Of a stretch of 64,000 bases of DNA, positions 1 through 8,219 are shown one piece after another. The notes beneath the pieces were generated by a model, which made no database searches, was not told the origin of the DNA, and saw only the letters and a list, made by a program, of their open reading frames with translations. A program made the position numbers and the translations under genes. The stretch covers positions 1-64,000 of the forward strand of contig NZ_BAAADE010000011.1 in assembly GCF_039522165.1 (NCBI RefSeq), given 5' to 3'. Each line of letters opens with the position of its first letter. Position 1 is the stretch's first letter. This DNA comes from Paenochrobactrum glaciei (GTDB lineage Bacteria > Pseudomonadota > Alphaproteobacteria > Rhizobiales > Rhizobiaceae).

Positions 1-339
1 ATGAATAAGGCTTTGACCCACCACTCGGATCGCGGATCTCAATATCTTTCGATGAAATATACCGAGCGGCTGGCTGCGGCTCAGATAGAGCCTTCGGTTG
101 GTAGCGTTGGCGACGCTTATGACAATGCCTTAGCTGAATGTGTGATCGGTCTGTTCAAAACGGAGGTCATCAACCAAGGGGGACCATGGAAATCAATGCG
201 CGAAATTGAATGGGAAACACTCAATTGGGTCCATTGGTACAATAATCAACGTTTGCTGGAGCCAATCGGATATATAACACCTGTAGAAGCCGAGGAGGCT
301 TTCTATCAGAATATGAGAATATGTGATAAAGCTGCATAA
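1..339 (+). CDS. IS3-family transposase OrfB, C-terminal part (5' end off the window)
   Basis: This is the last 112 residues of an IS3-type DDE transposase; the frame is open at base 1, so the gene starts outside the window. The motif HHSDRGSQY carries the second catalytic Asp, and DNALAE carries the final catalytic Glu region. The tail WYNNQRLLEPIG is typical of the IS3 catalytic domain C-terminus. No stop or frameshift is seen in the visible part, so the element may be intact. It is followed within 41 bases by a terminal inverted repeat, which fits the usual layout where orfB ends just before the right end. The ATG at base 1 is an internal Met, not a real start. Confidence 0.9.
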   Translation: MNKALTHHSDRGSQYLSMKYTERLAAAQIEPSVGSVGDAYDNALAECVIGLFKTEVINQGGPWKSMREIEWETLNWVHWYNNQRLLEPIGYITPVEAEEAFYQNMRICDKAA

Positions 340-380
340 TCGTCGAACAAATTGCCCTCCGGAAAACACGGGGCGGTTCA
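340..380. mobile_element. Right terminus of the IS3-family element
   Basis: The segment after the transposase stop ends in CCGGAAAACACGGGGCGG followed by TTCA. Read from the outside this is TGAACCGCCCCG..., the terminal inverted repeat style of the IS3 family members related to IS51/IS407. The IS30-like coding relic starts directly after it, so base 380 is my best estimate of the junction. The left end and the target duplication cannot be seen. Confidence 0.7.
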
Positions 381-774
381 TTTTTCAGCGTTACAACGTA
401 ACAATGAAACAATCACGGCGGCGGTGGATGGTGTGATTAGGATGCTCCAACTCCTGCCCCGAATGGCCCACTGCACAATAACGTTTGATCACACCACTGA
501 GTTTGCAGAATGCGCTTATCTGCAGAACGGGATAAGGGCACAAACATGGCTCTATGATCCAAAGTCACCCTGCCAGAAAGACACTGTTGAGAACACCAAC
601 AGATGCACACGACGCTGGCTTCCCTGAGATATTGCCGCGCTCACACTCAGTAATCGAGACCTCGCATTCATCTGCAATTTCTTCAATAGTACGCCGCGCA
701 AATGCCTTAGGTACAAAACACCTGCAGAAGCCTTTCCGCAGACACTCTTTGCAAACAGACATCGTTCTGCATAA
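381..774 (+). pseudogene. IS30-family transposase relic (C-terminal half, in-frame stop)
   Basis: One frame reads TITFDHTTEFAE, then a segment matching the IS30 DPKSPWQKGxVEN block (here DPKSPCQKDTVENTN), then RRWLP, a TGA stop at 625-627, and after the stop the same frame continues with DIAALTLSNRDL and NSTPRKCLRYKTPAEAF, the usual IS30 ending. The stop most likely arose from CGA to TGA. The N-terminal half, including the helix-turn-helix, is absent because the IS3 element sits directly upstream. The relic ends at the TAA at 772-774. It is not expected to make an active transposase. Confidence 0.82.
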
Positions 775-835
775 ACTCAAATGGTATAAGTCGCGCTTCA
801 GCATGAACGCACAATTTCAGACCTAAGCATGATTT

Positions 836-2134
836 TTATTTTTTTAATACTAAAGAGCGGGCACCTATTAAATGTGCAATCTGTGCACCAGTTTCATAAT
901 AAGCTTCACGAAGGCTAAGGCACGAAAGAGCTTCCGGTTCAGTTACCGGAAGTGGCAGATCAGCTTTATTTATATCGCCGTTAATATAACGCGCCATTAT
1001 ATTGCCAAACACTGTGCCTGTGGCAATGCCGCGACCGTTATAACCACTGAATCCGATGACATTATTATCAAAACAGTGTAGTTTAGGCAGACTATCATTG
1101 GTCATCCCAATGAAACCATACCACTCATAATCAAACTCAACTTTTCCTAGTTGCGGAAAAACACGTTCTAATTCACGCTTTGCCCAAGCGGTATGAATAC
1201 CCGTACCGGTGTTTCGCAATGCGCCAACACTTCCAAAAACTAAACGGCCAAATTGATCGTACCGATAGGATGACAATACCGTCTTAGTATCCCATACCCC
1301 CTGACGTTCAGGTAAAATCTGTGATTGTTGTTCTTTGGTTAGTGGCTTGGTTGCTAAATTAAAGTAAGGCAAGTGCATCATTTCTGTGCGTATCTGTGGC
1401 CACGGCGCTTTTGTATATGCATTCGTTGCCACAACAATCCATTGAGCACGCACACTGCCCTGTGCCGTTTTCACCACCCAGTCCTTACCTTGACGCTCAG
1501 TACCGATCACTGTGGAATTAGTGAATATCTGCCCGCCTGCGGCAAGCGTCGCATGTGCAAGGCCACGTACATATGCCAATGGTTGAATTGTACCCGCACG
1601 CATATCTAATAATGAGCCGGCGTAGATTCTTGTACCTGTTTTTTTGGCCGTTTCTTCTGCGCTTAGCAATGTCACTGGTGCACCACGGCGTTGCCACTGT
1701 TCTGCCCGTTCTTTCAATTCGCGCAAGCCTTTTTGGCCAACAGCGCAATGTAATGTACCGGTGCGGGTCGCCTCACAGGAAATATTATGCCTTTCAATGC
1801 GCTCGAACACCATCTGAGGACCATTTCCAAGTTCCTCCAGCAAGCGGTCACCATATTTTTGGCCTAACACGCCTGGCAGATTATCCGGCATAATCCACAT
1901 ACCAGCATTCACTAAACCAACATTACGACCGGAAGCGCCATAGCCAATTTCAACACCTTCAAGCACTGCAACTTTGCTGCCGCGCTCACTCAAATTCAAT
2001 GCGGTTGAAAGTCCGGTAAAACCAGCACCGACAATGACCACATCAACCGTCAAATCACCTTGGAGTGCGGAAGTTACTGGAGCATTTGGGGCTGACTTTT
2101 CCCATAAACCGTGAGAGCGAGGATTGTTCAACAT
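836..2134 (-). CDS. FAD-dependent oxidoreductase, DAO family (OrdL/PuuB-like)
   Basis: This 432-residue protein has the DAO fold. GAGFTG at residues 36-41 with an acidic residue at about 59 forms the FAD dinucleotide site. GASGRNVG at 66-73 is the block seen in gamma-glutamylputrescine oxidase and other OrdL-like amine/amino-acid oxidases. The C-terminus has GFSGYNGRGIATG, the usual second FAD contact. Length is normal for the family. It is the last gene of a minus-strand run that starts with a FrlB-like deglycase and a TRAP transporter. It may oxidise an amine or amino acid taken up or released by that locus. Amadoriases also belong to this fold, so oxidation of a glycated amino acid is an alternative; the sequence alone does not decide. 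Confidence 0.85.
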   Translation of the reverse strand: MLNNPRSHGLWEKSAPNAPVTSALQGDLTVDVVIVGAGFTGLSTALNLSERGSKVAVLEGVEIGYGASGRNVGLVNAGMWIMPDNLPGVLGQKYGDRLLEELGNGPQMVFERIERHNISCEATRTGTLHCAVGQKGLRELKERAEQWQRRGAPVTLLSAEETAKKTGTRIYAGSLLDMRAGTIQPLAYVRGLAHATLAAGGQIFTNSTVIGTERQGKDWVVKTAQGSVRAQWIVVATNAYTKAPWPQIRTEMMHLPYFNLATKPLTKEQQSQILPERQGVWDTKTVLSSYRYDQFGRLVFGSVGALRNTGTGIHTAWAKRELERVFPQLGKVEFDYEWYGFIGMTNDSLPKLHCFDNNVIGFSGYNGRGIATGTVFGNIMARYINGDINKADLPLPVTEPEALSCLSLREAYYETGAQIAHLIGARSLVLKK

Positions 2135-2222
2135 GTTAGATCATTTCTCGAAAAAAACGTTGCCACTTAAATCAGCCTGATTGCATTATTGATGCTTGCT
2201 ACACTTACCCAGAGCATGCGTT

Positions 2223-3161
2223 TCACAGTGTCTTTCGAGACAGAAATTGCGTAGTAAACAAATCAAGATGGCCGCCACCAACATTTTTAAAGATTGTTAT
2301 TTCATGGTCTGAATGGCGTGCATTTACGCGTTTTGTGCAGAGGTCAAATAAGTCACCCTGCACAGCATCCCAGCTCATCAATCCTCGCTCTACAGGTTGG
2401 CAAAGATCACCCGCACCTTCCATATTTTGGCGGGTGTCAACATAAATACGGCCTTTAATCATTGCCGCATCATCTGCTTCACGCATAGTTGGCAAGTAAG
2501 CCCCTACAAGATCAAGATGCGCACCATCTTGTAGATCTTCGCCTTTAATTAAAGGCATATCTGACATGGTCACACAGGAAATAATATCCGCACCGCGTGT
2601 TGATTGGGATAAATCCGTGACGGCCTGAACCGGACGCTCTGATGTCGTCCAAAGCTTTGCCAAGCTTTCGGCTTTTTCAAAGGTACGGTTCCAGATCATA
2701 ACTTTGTTAATTGATGGCCTGGCCGCACAATGCGCCTGTAAAACATGAGGTGCAAGACCGCCAGCCCCTACAATTAGCAGAGTTTCCGCATCTTCTCGTG
2801 CTAATAAACGACTGCCAAGACCAGATACCCCCGCAGTTTTTCGGAATGTCATTTCCGCGCCATCGGCGGCAAATTCTGGCGTGCCGGTTTTGGCATTAAA
2901 AGCAACAACAACTCCTTGAATTGAAGGCTGTACTGGTTGCAGTTTCAGATTGTCAGGAAAAACACCAACAAGCTTAACGACAATGATTTCATTCTTTTGC
3001 CAACCAACAAGAGCTACAAATTGATTACTGCCATTATCAGGCTCATTTCTAAGCATATGTGCGCTATCGGGCATATTGCCTAAATGACATTTCTCTAATG
3101 CCTCAATGAGCTCATCATATTTTAAAAGCTGCTGGATTGACGACACATCATAATATTGCAT
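2223..3161 (-). CDS. Ornithine cyclodeaminase / mu-crystallin family protein
   Basis: This 312-residue NAD(P)-binding protein has the family layout: a conserved Lys near residue 63, the block around residues 100-122 (FRKTAGVSGLGSRLLA, matching the usual RTAAxSALAxxxLA), and the Rossmann loop GAGGLAPHV near 132-140. Related enzymes are ornithine cyclodeaminase, alanine dehydrogenase, iminosuccinate reductase and pyrroline/piperideine-2-carboxylate reductase. An AGGTG Shine-Dalgarno supports the ATG at 3161. It lies 13 bases after the TRAP large permease gene and is followed 88 bases later by the FAD oxidase. A pair of imine reductase and amine oxidase is common in catabolism of cyclic or D-amino acids. 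The exact substrate is unknown. Confidence 0.85.
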   Translation of the reverse strand: MQYYDVSSIQQLLKYDELIEALEKCHLGNMPDSAHMLRNEPDNGSNQFVALVGWQKNEIIVVKLVGVFPDNLKLQPVQPSIQGVVVAFNAKTGTPEFAADGAEMTFRKTAGVSGLGSRLLAREDAETLLIVGAGGLAPHVLQAHCAARPSINKVMIWNRTFEKAESLAKLWTTSERPVQAVTDLSQSTRGADIISCVTMSDMPLIKGEDLQDGAHLDLVGAYLPTMREADDAAMIKGRIYVDTRQNMEGAGDLCQPVERGLMSWDAVQGDLFDLCTKRVNARHSDHEITIFKNVGGGHLDLFTTQFLSRKTL

Positions 3162-3174
3162 TGGAGCGCACCTG

Positions 3175-4449
3175 TCAGAATAACATATTCGGTAGGAAAG
3201 TTACGAGCGGCGGAATGAAAACAAGAGCCAGTAACACCAGAACGAGCGCCAGTAAGAACGGCAAGAACTCAACGGTGAACTCCTCAATGCTACATTTTGT
3301 AATAGAGCATACTGTGTACAGTACTGTGCCAACGGGCGGTGTTACGGAGCCAATCGTCGTATTAAATACCATTACAATGCCAAAATGAACTGGATCAATG
3401 CCTAGATTATTGACAACTTCCAGCAGCAATGGCGCCAGTATAACGAGCAGTGCAAGCCCTTCAAGCACTGTCCCAAGAAGTAGTAAAGCAACATTGATGA
3501 TAAGCAAAAGCAAATATTTATTATCTGTTAAGCTAAGAAGAGACTGTAAAATTGCTTGTGGTACTTGCTCTAAAGAAAGGATAAGTGAAAATACTGACGC
3601 AGCAGCCATAATAAACATGACGCCTGCGGTTGTATGCGCAGATTCACGCAACATTTCGTAAATCTGATTGACCTTAAAACCACGATAGATGAATAGCCCG
3701 ACGATAAGCGCATAAGCTGCAGCAATCGCACCAAGCTCTGTCGGTGTAAACCAGCCGCCGCGCAAGCCAACGAGTAGCAAAACGGGCATCGCTAATGCCC
3801 ATACTGCTGTACGTGCACGTGACATAATATCCGATAGTGGTAATCTTTTATCACGAATGGCGCCGTAACTACGTTTTTTAGACACAATGCGGACGGTTAT
3901 CAGCATAGAAATGGTAATGATTATGGCTGGAATGACACCACCAATAAATAGTTTTCCAATCGATGTATTGGTCAAAAGACCATAAATAATAAGCCCGATA
4001 CTTGGAGGCATTATCGGCGCAACCACGCTGGATGATGCACTGACAACCGATGCGAAAGCGTTGGAATAACCTCTTTCACGCATGATGGGTGCAATAGTCC
4101 GCGCCTCAATGGCGGCATCTGCATTGGAAGAGCCGGACATTGCACCAAGAAACAGTGAGTTCATTACTGCAACTTGCGCCAAACCACCGCGCCAGTGCCC
4201 AACCATACCTTCAGCCAAATCATAAAGACGGTGTGCAATGCCGCCGCGCGCCATAGCTGCGCCCGTAAATATAAAAAACGGAACCGCCAAGAGAGGAAAG
4301 GATTCTAATGACGAAGCTAGGCGTTGAGCAACAATACTGGCCATCATTGGGTTGATGACGAAATAGGCAACCGAAGAACCTAATAATACGAAAGCAATGG
4401 GTACGCCAAAAATGAGTAAAAAGAAGAATAATAAACAAGTAATCAGCAT
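3175..4449 (-). CDS. dctM: TRAP transporter large permease, DctM type
   Basis: This 424-residue inner-membrane protein is very hydrophobic throughout with about 12 membrane segments, the expected size and pattern for the large subunit of a TRAP transporter. Diagnostic stretches are the N-terminal FGVPIAFVLL, the GAMSGSSNADAA segment near residue 105 and PPSIGLIIYG near residue 152. It couples substrate uptake to the sodium gradient together with the small permease and periplasmic binding protein encoded upstream. Its start overlaps the end of the small-subunit gene by 7 bases, consistent with coupled translation and one operon. Confidence 0.93.
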   Translation of the reverse strand: MLITCLLFFFLLIFGVPIAFVLLGSSVAYFVINPMMASIVAQRLASSLESFPLLAVPFFIFTGAAMARGGIAHRLYDLAEGMVGHWRGGLAQVAVMNSLFLGAMSGSSNADAAIEARTIAPIMRERGYSNAFASVVSASSSVVAPIMPPSIGLIIYGLLTNTSIGKLFIGGVIPAIIITISMLITVRIVSKKRSYGAIRDKRLPLSDIMSRARTAVWALAMPVLLLVGLRGGWFTPTELGAIAAAYALIVGLFIYRGFKVNQIYEMLRESAHTTAGVMFIMAAASVFSLILSLEQVPQAILQSLLSLTDNKYLLLLIINVALLLLGTVLEGLALLVILAPLLLEVVNNLGIDPVHFGIVMVFNTTIGSVTPPVGTVLYTVCSITKCSIEEFTVEFLPFLLALVLVLLALVFIPPLVTFLPNMLF

Positions 4450-4934
4450 GAGGTTCTTTCCTCTTTGCTATCAGGTACTTTTAAGAGTTCGATAACTTGT
4501 CTGATCTGGACGAATACGATCACAGCAAATGAGAAGAGCAGCATTGCGGAGACAATCCATTTTGGCCAACCAAGAGCCAAAAACTTGCTGAACCGAGCAG
4601 TCATGATTTGATGATATGCCGCATGTATAACAAAGCAGCTAATCAAAATGACAATCAAATGACATAAGATATCGGCTGCTTTTTTCAGTGAAGAGGGAAG
4701 CAGCGATGTAAAAAAAGCAACACCAAACAATTGCCGACTTGATGCAACGCCTGTTAGGCCAAGCCAAACAAGCCCCCCAAATGCAAGTATTGCGATGTCA
4801 TGTGCCATATGAAAAGGCATGCCGAGTACCGTACGGGCAAACACATTCATTGTTACGACAATCAAGACAATTGCCAAACAGCACGCGGGCAACACCGAGC
4901 CGATCAGTTGCGCTATTCTATCCAGCCATTTCAT
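4443..4934 (-). CDS. dctQ: TRAP transporter small permease, DctQ type
   Basis: The protein is about 163 residues and has four membrane segments, as expected for DctQ. A longer frame reaches 4964, but the ATG at 4934 is preferred because GGGAGG lies 6 bases upstream of it. The W-L-GL-TG-V motif region (FGGLVWLGLTGVASS) in the middle is typical of the family. It lies between the binding protein (77 to 107 bases upstream) and DctM, which it overlaps by 7 bases. It would form the membrane complex with DctM. Confidence 0.9.
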   Translation of the reverse strand: MKWLDRIAQLIGSVLPACCLAIVLIVVTMNVFARTVLGMPFHMAHDIAILAFGGLVWLGLTGVASSRQLFGVAFFTSLLPSSLKKAADILCHLIVILISCFVIHAAYHQIMTARFSKFLALGWPKWIVSAMLLFSFAVIVFVQIRQVIELLKVPDSKEERTSC

Positions 4935-5041
4935 GCCTGTCCTCCCATTTGTGCCATGAAACACGAATGAATCCAGTCACTTGCGCATTGCCGGCACCGG
5001 TAATATCCAAGATAATAACAGGTGCCGTGACGCTTATTATT

Positions 5042-6064
5042 TTATTGGTCGTTGCCTGTCGCAGCGGCGCGCATTTTTTTATGCAATTCTTCTGACCAGT
5101 CAGAGAAATTTACATAAAAATCTGCGGTCGCTTGACGATAAGCCTCAATATTGGCTTCATGGAAAGTGACACCTGCGGCTTCAAACTCCTGACGAATTTC
5201 CTCGCCTAAACCCTCAGAGAGCTTTGTCAGTTCCTGTCCGCCTTTTTTAAACTCTTCGAGCATAACAGCCTGATCTTCTGTCGTCAGCTTACCAAAGACA
5301 TTCTCGCTCATGACCCAACCAGTGAATAGGTTAAAATGACCGGTTGTTGTAATGTGCTTAGCTGGTTCATACCAACGCGATGCGCGCAGGCCTGTCAAAG
5401 GCGCTTCCGCAGCAGTTACAACACCTTGAGAAAGTGCTGAATAGACTTCACCTGCTTCAACTGAAGTTGCTACGACCTGTAGAGGGTCGAAGGTTTTAAT
5501 CCAGGTTTCAACTGGTGGAACCCGCATTAAAACACCTTTAAGGTCAGATGGTTCTGGATAGGCTTTATCACCAATCATATGGCGCGCACCATCAAACCAG
5601 TTGATTGACAGAACGCGAATTCCCGCACTTTCTGCCAGCTTATCATAAAGAGATTTCAGTAAAGCAGAATTGGCCAGTCTTTCCGCTTCTTCATTATTGT
5701 CCGTCAAGAATGGGCCTTCGAGTATCGAAAACTCTGGCACACCAAAATTTGCCATCGCTGATGCGGAAACAAAACCGATTACGGGCTGCCCCTGACTGGC
5801 TTGCTCAATAGTATCATTAGTGGTGCCTAGCTGGCCGGAAGGAAATAGCTGAAATGTTACACGACCATCTGTGCGCTCGGTAATTCGTTTGGCCACTCTT
5901 TCGGCGACAACAAATGACTCTGTTGTAGCCGGATTAACTGAGGCAATGCGGAGCGTTGTATTTTCTGCCTGTGCAGAAGATGCAATAAAAGCATTAGCGG
6001 ATGCGAATGCAGCCAACCCCATAAATATATTTATAATGTTTTTCTTAGCTTTGAATCTACTCAT
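5042..6064 (-). CDS. dctP: TRAP transporter substrate-binding protein, DctP type
   Basis: This 340-residue protein begins with a Sec signal peptide: basic start, a hydrophobic stretch and ASSAQA as probable cleavage site near residue 33. The mature part follows the DctP fold, with the conserved Arg region MRVPPVETW near residues 180-188 that normally binds a carboxylate, and FDGARHMIG just before it. A strong GGGAGG ribosome site precedes the ATG. It stands 104 bases after the SIS-domain deglycase gene and heads the TRAP trio. The carboxylate-binding Arg suggests an acidic ligand; with fructosamine genes next to it a glycated amino acid is a plausible but unproven ligand. Confidence 0.92.
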   Translation of the reverse strand: MSRFKAKKNIINIFMGLAAFASANAFIASSAQAENTTLRIASVNPATTESFVVAERVAKRITERTDGRVTFQLFPSGQLGTTNDTIEQASQGQPVIGFVSASAMANFGVPEFSILEGPFLTDNNEEAERLANSALLKSLYDKLAESAGIRVLSINWFDGARHMIGDKAYPEPSDLKGVLMRVPPVETWIKTFDPLQVVATSVEAGEVYSALSQGVVTAAEAPLTGLRASRWYEPAKHITTTGHFNLFTGWVMSENVFGKLTTEDQAVMLEEFKKGGQELTKLSEGLGEEIRQEFEAAGVTFHEANIEAYRQATADFYVNFSDWSEELHKKMRAAATGNDQ

Positions 6065-6168
6065 CTAAGCCCTCCCTAAGCTTAACTATCAACCAAAGAC
6101 TGCCTGCATTGACTCCCATCCCGCCGACATTATTCTTTGGCAATCATAGATTTCATTATTAATTCATA

Positions 6169-7170
6169 TCAGTAATCGTATATTTTTTTCATGTATCTGC
6201 GACCATCGAGCATGATTTGTCCGCGCAGTTCTGCCAGCTGATAGATGAACACCCATAAGGCATCAAAGAATATTAATGGCACCAGATAGCCTTGGAACTC
6301 TTTTTCAATTCCGCTGAGATCAAGTTTTGCAGCATCAAGCACCATAATGTTCTTTTCATTGCCAAAACGATGGAGAAAATCACGGTTGCGCTCTTCGAGA
6401 CGCCGCGTTTCATCCATGCCGATAAGTGAAATAAAACAAGTGTCTTGGTCGACAACCTCAAAAGGCCCATGGAAAAATTCATTCGCGTGAATGGCTTGTG
6501 AGTTAATCCACTGCATTTCCATTAATACACAAATCGCGAATGAATATGCTGCACCATAATTACAGCCACTACCTGTTGTATAGATGACGTTTTTATCATG
6601 AAAACGCTCGGCAAACTCTGCGAACATTGGCGCAAAAACTTGCTTTGCTGAAGTTGTTGCCACTTGCAGATGACCTAAACTTTGTAAAAGCTTACCGGTG
6701 AGATCCACGCCTTCACGCTGTAGTAACAGGCTGCTGAGCACCATATAAAGAACCGCATAATTGCTTTCATACGGATCGATATCTAAGCCAGTTGTGTAAG
6801 GTGCATTGTAGTTGAGCACAAACTCACCGGCTTCTGCGAGTGCAGATGTGGCATCCAAAGTCATCACAATAGTCGTCGCGCCATGTTCGCGGGCAAAATG
6901 AGCCGCCGCCACTGTTTCGCGCGTTGTTCCTGTTTGTGAACACAAAATCACCAGAGCCTTTGGTCCGAGTTTGCGGGGGCTGCGGCAAATAAATTCATCC
7001 GCATTATACATATCACTGTCGATATTTTTAAAATGCGTGTCACAGAAATATTTACCCGGATACATGATGGAAAGCGAGCCGCCGCAAGCAACTAAAAAAA
7101 TATTGCTAAACTCTCTGCCTTGAATTGCCGCGATGGTTTTTTGAACATCGCTATTAATTTCGGCCCTCAT
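6169..7170 (-). CDS. SIS-domain sugar isomerase, fructosamine-6-phosphate deglycase-like (FrlB-like)
   Basis: The protein has about 333 residues and two SIS domains. The first starts with VACGGSLSIMY and has CSQTGTTRET, the phosphosugar-binding loop; the second contains YTTGSGCNYGAAYS and NEFFHGPFE, the latter very typical of GlmS/FrlB-type isomerases. A longer frame begins at 7194, but GGGAGGG lies 7 bases before the ATG at 7170. FrlB-type enzymes split fructose-amino-acid 6-phosphates into glucose 6-phosphate and the free amino acid. The call is supported by the divergent FrlD-like kinase 112 bases away. Other SIS aminosugar isomerases are possible. Confidence 0.82.
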   Translation of the reverse strand: MRAEINSDVQKTIAAIQGREFSNIFLVACGGSLSIMYPGKYFCDTHFKNIDSDMYNADEFICRSPRKLGPKALVILCSQTGTTRETVAAAHFAREHGATTIVMTLDATSALAEAGEFVLNYNAPYTTGLDIDPYESNYAVLYMVLSSLLLQREGVDLTGKLLQSLGHLQVATTSAKQVFAPMFAEFAERFHDKNVIYTTGSGCNYGAAYSFAICVLMEMQWINSQAIHANEFFHGPFEVVDQDTCFISLIGMDETRRLEERNRDFLHRFGNEKNIMVLDAAKLDLSGIEKEFQGYLVPLIFFDALWVFIYQLAELRGQIMLDGRRYMKKIYDY

Positions 7171-7240
7171 ATTTCTTCCCTCCCGAAGATCCATGGTTCA
7201 ACCTGATTGGTGGTGCCATTTATTGACAATGTGATTTTAT

Positions 7241-7258
7241 TGTGGGAACGTTATCACA
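7241..7258. promoter_or_regulatory. Probable LacI-family operator between frlB-like and frlD-like genes
   Basis: The 18 bases TGTGGGAACGTTATCACA form an inverted repeat TGTG-nn-AACGTT-nn-CACA with the central CG that is the hallmark of LacI-family operators. It lies in the 112-base divergent promoter region of the SIS deglycase and the kinase. A TTGACA at 7223-7228 just upstream could be a -35 element for the kinase, which would put the operator over the start region. The likely binder is the LacI protein encoded at 8220-9299. Binding is inferred from symmetry and position. Confidence 0.65.
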
Positions 7259-7282
7259 ACTTGTCAAGGGGAAAGAAATAAA

Positions 7283-8125
7283 ATGGTGCGCATAGCTGCA
7301 ATCGGAGACAATGATGTTGATTGCTATCTTTCAACAGGTCAAATGTATCCTGGGGGGAATTGCCTGAATGTTGCTGTTTTAGCGCGCAGACTTGGTGCTG
7401 AAACAGCTTATATTGGTGCCGTTGCGGATGACCCTGCAGGCCGGCTTATGCAAGAAGTGCTGGAGTATGAGAACGTTTTAAGTGATCGCCTTCGTATTGT
7501 CGAAGGAATGACGGCTTATTGTATTATTGAGCATAAAAACTCAGATCGTATTTTTGTTACTCACGATCTGGGGGTTTCGCATTTCACTCCTTCTGAGGCT
7601 GATGTTAATTATCTGGAAAATTTTGATGCCGCGCATGTAGGGCATACAAGTGGTCTGGATAAATATGTGCCTCTGTTTGCTGAAAAAACTCGAATTTCTT
7701 ATGACTTTTCAACGCGGGCTACCGATGCTTTAATCGAAAAAATGTCACCCTTTCTCTGGTTCGCGACCGTATCGGCCGGTGATCTTGCTGAAGATGAAGC
7801 CGTGAGAATGATGAACAAGATTAAACAGCATGGCGCAAAATGGGTCATGGCAACGCGTGGTTCTCAGGGGGCATTATTGTGCCATGGTGAGAAACTATGG
7901 CAGGTAAAGCCAGTGCAGGTTGATGCGGTTGATACGCTTGGGGCGGGTGATACAATGATCGCTAGAGTGTTGATTGGTTTGCTAAAAAATGAGGACCCGC
8001 AATTGGCGTTAACAGCGGCCGCCTTTTCTGCCGCGCAAACCTGTACTTATTTTGGTGCTATCGGACATGGTAAACCGATTGATCTTTCCGTTTCTTTAGA
8101 TGACATAAAGATCGTGATTGCATAA
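7283..8125 (+). CDS. frlD: PfkB-family kinase, fructosamine (fructoselysine) 6-kinase-like
   Basis: This 280-residue protein is a PfkB sugar kinase. It has the N-terminal IGDNDVDCYL and GGNCLNVAVLARRLG segments and the C-terminal DTLGAGDTM with the catalytic Asp in GAGD. IGDNxVD at the very start and the short length are specific to the FrlD branch as I know it from E. coli. FrlD phosphorylates fructose-amino acids on C6 before FrlB cleaves them. An AAGGGGAAAG ribosome site precedes the ATG. The usual F after GAGD is Met and the usual Gly after A is Arg (IARVL), a mild deviation. A LacI regulator follows 94 bases downstream. Confidence 0.82.
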   Translation: MVRIAAIGDNDVDCYLSTGQMYPGGNCLNVAVLARRLGAETAYIGAVADDPAGRLMQEVLEYENVLSDRLRIVEGMTAYCIIEHKNSDRIFVTHDLGVSHFTPSEADVNYLENFDAAHVGHTSGLDKYVPLFAEKTRISYDFSTRATDALIEKMSPFLWFATVSAGDLAEDEAVRMMNKIKQHGAKWVMATRGSQGALLCHGEKLWQVKPVQVDAVDTLGAGDTMIARVLIGLLKNEDPQLALTAAAFSAAQTCTYFGAIGHGKPIDLSVSLDDIKIVIA

Positions 8126-8219
8126 GTATAGATTTCGTGTGTTAAGTGTTTATCTGGTTAATATTATTCGTTCTATAAAGCTTATGGCTGATCTGTAGAT
8201 TTTGTCATAATGAGGGATA

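Noticed and set aside
7241..7258. CRP-like site
   Set aside because: TGTGGGAACGTTATCACA resembles a CRP site by its TGTG/CACA arms, but the spacing is 10 rather than the usual arrangement and the central AACGTT fits a LacI operator better.
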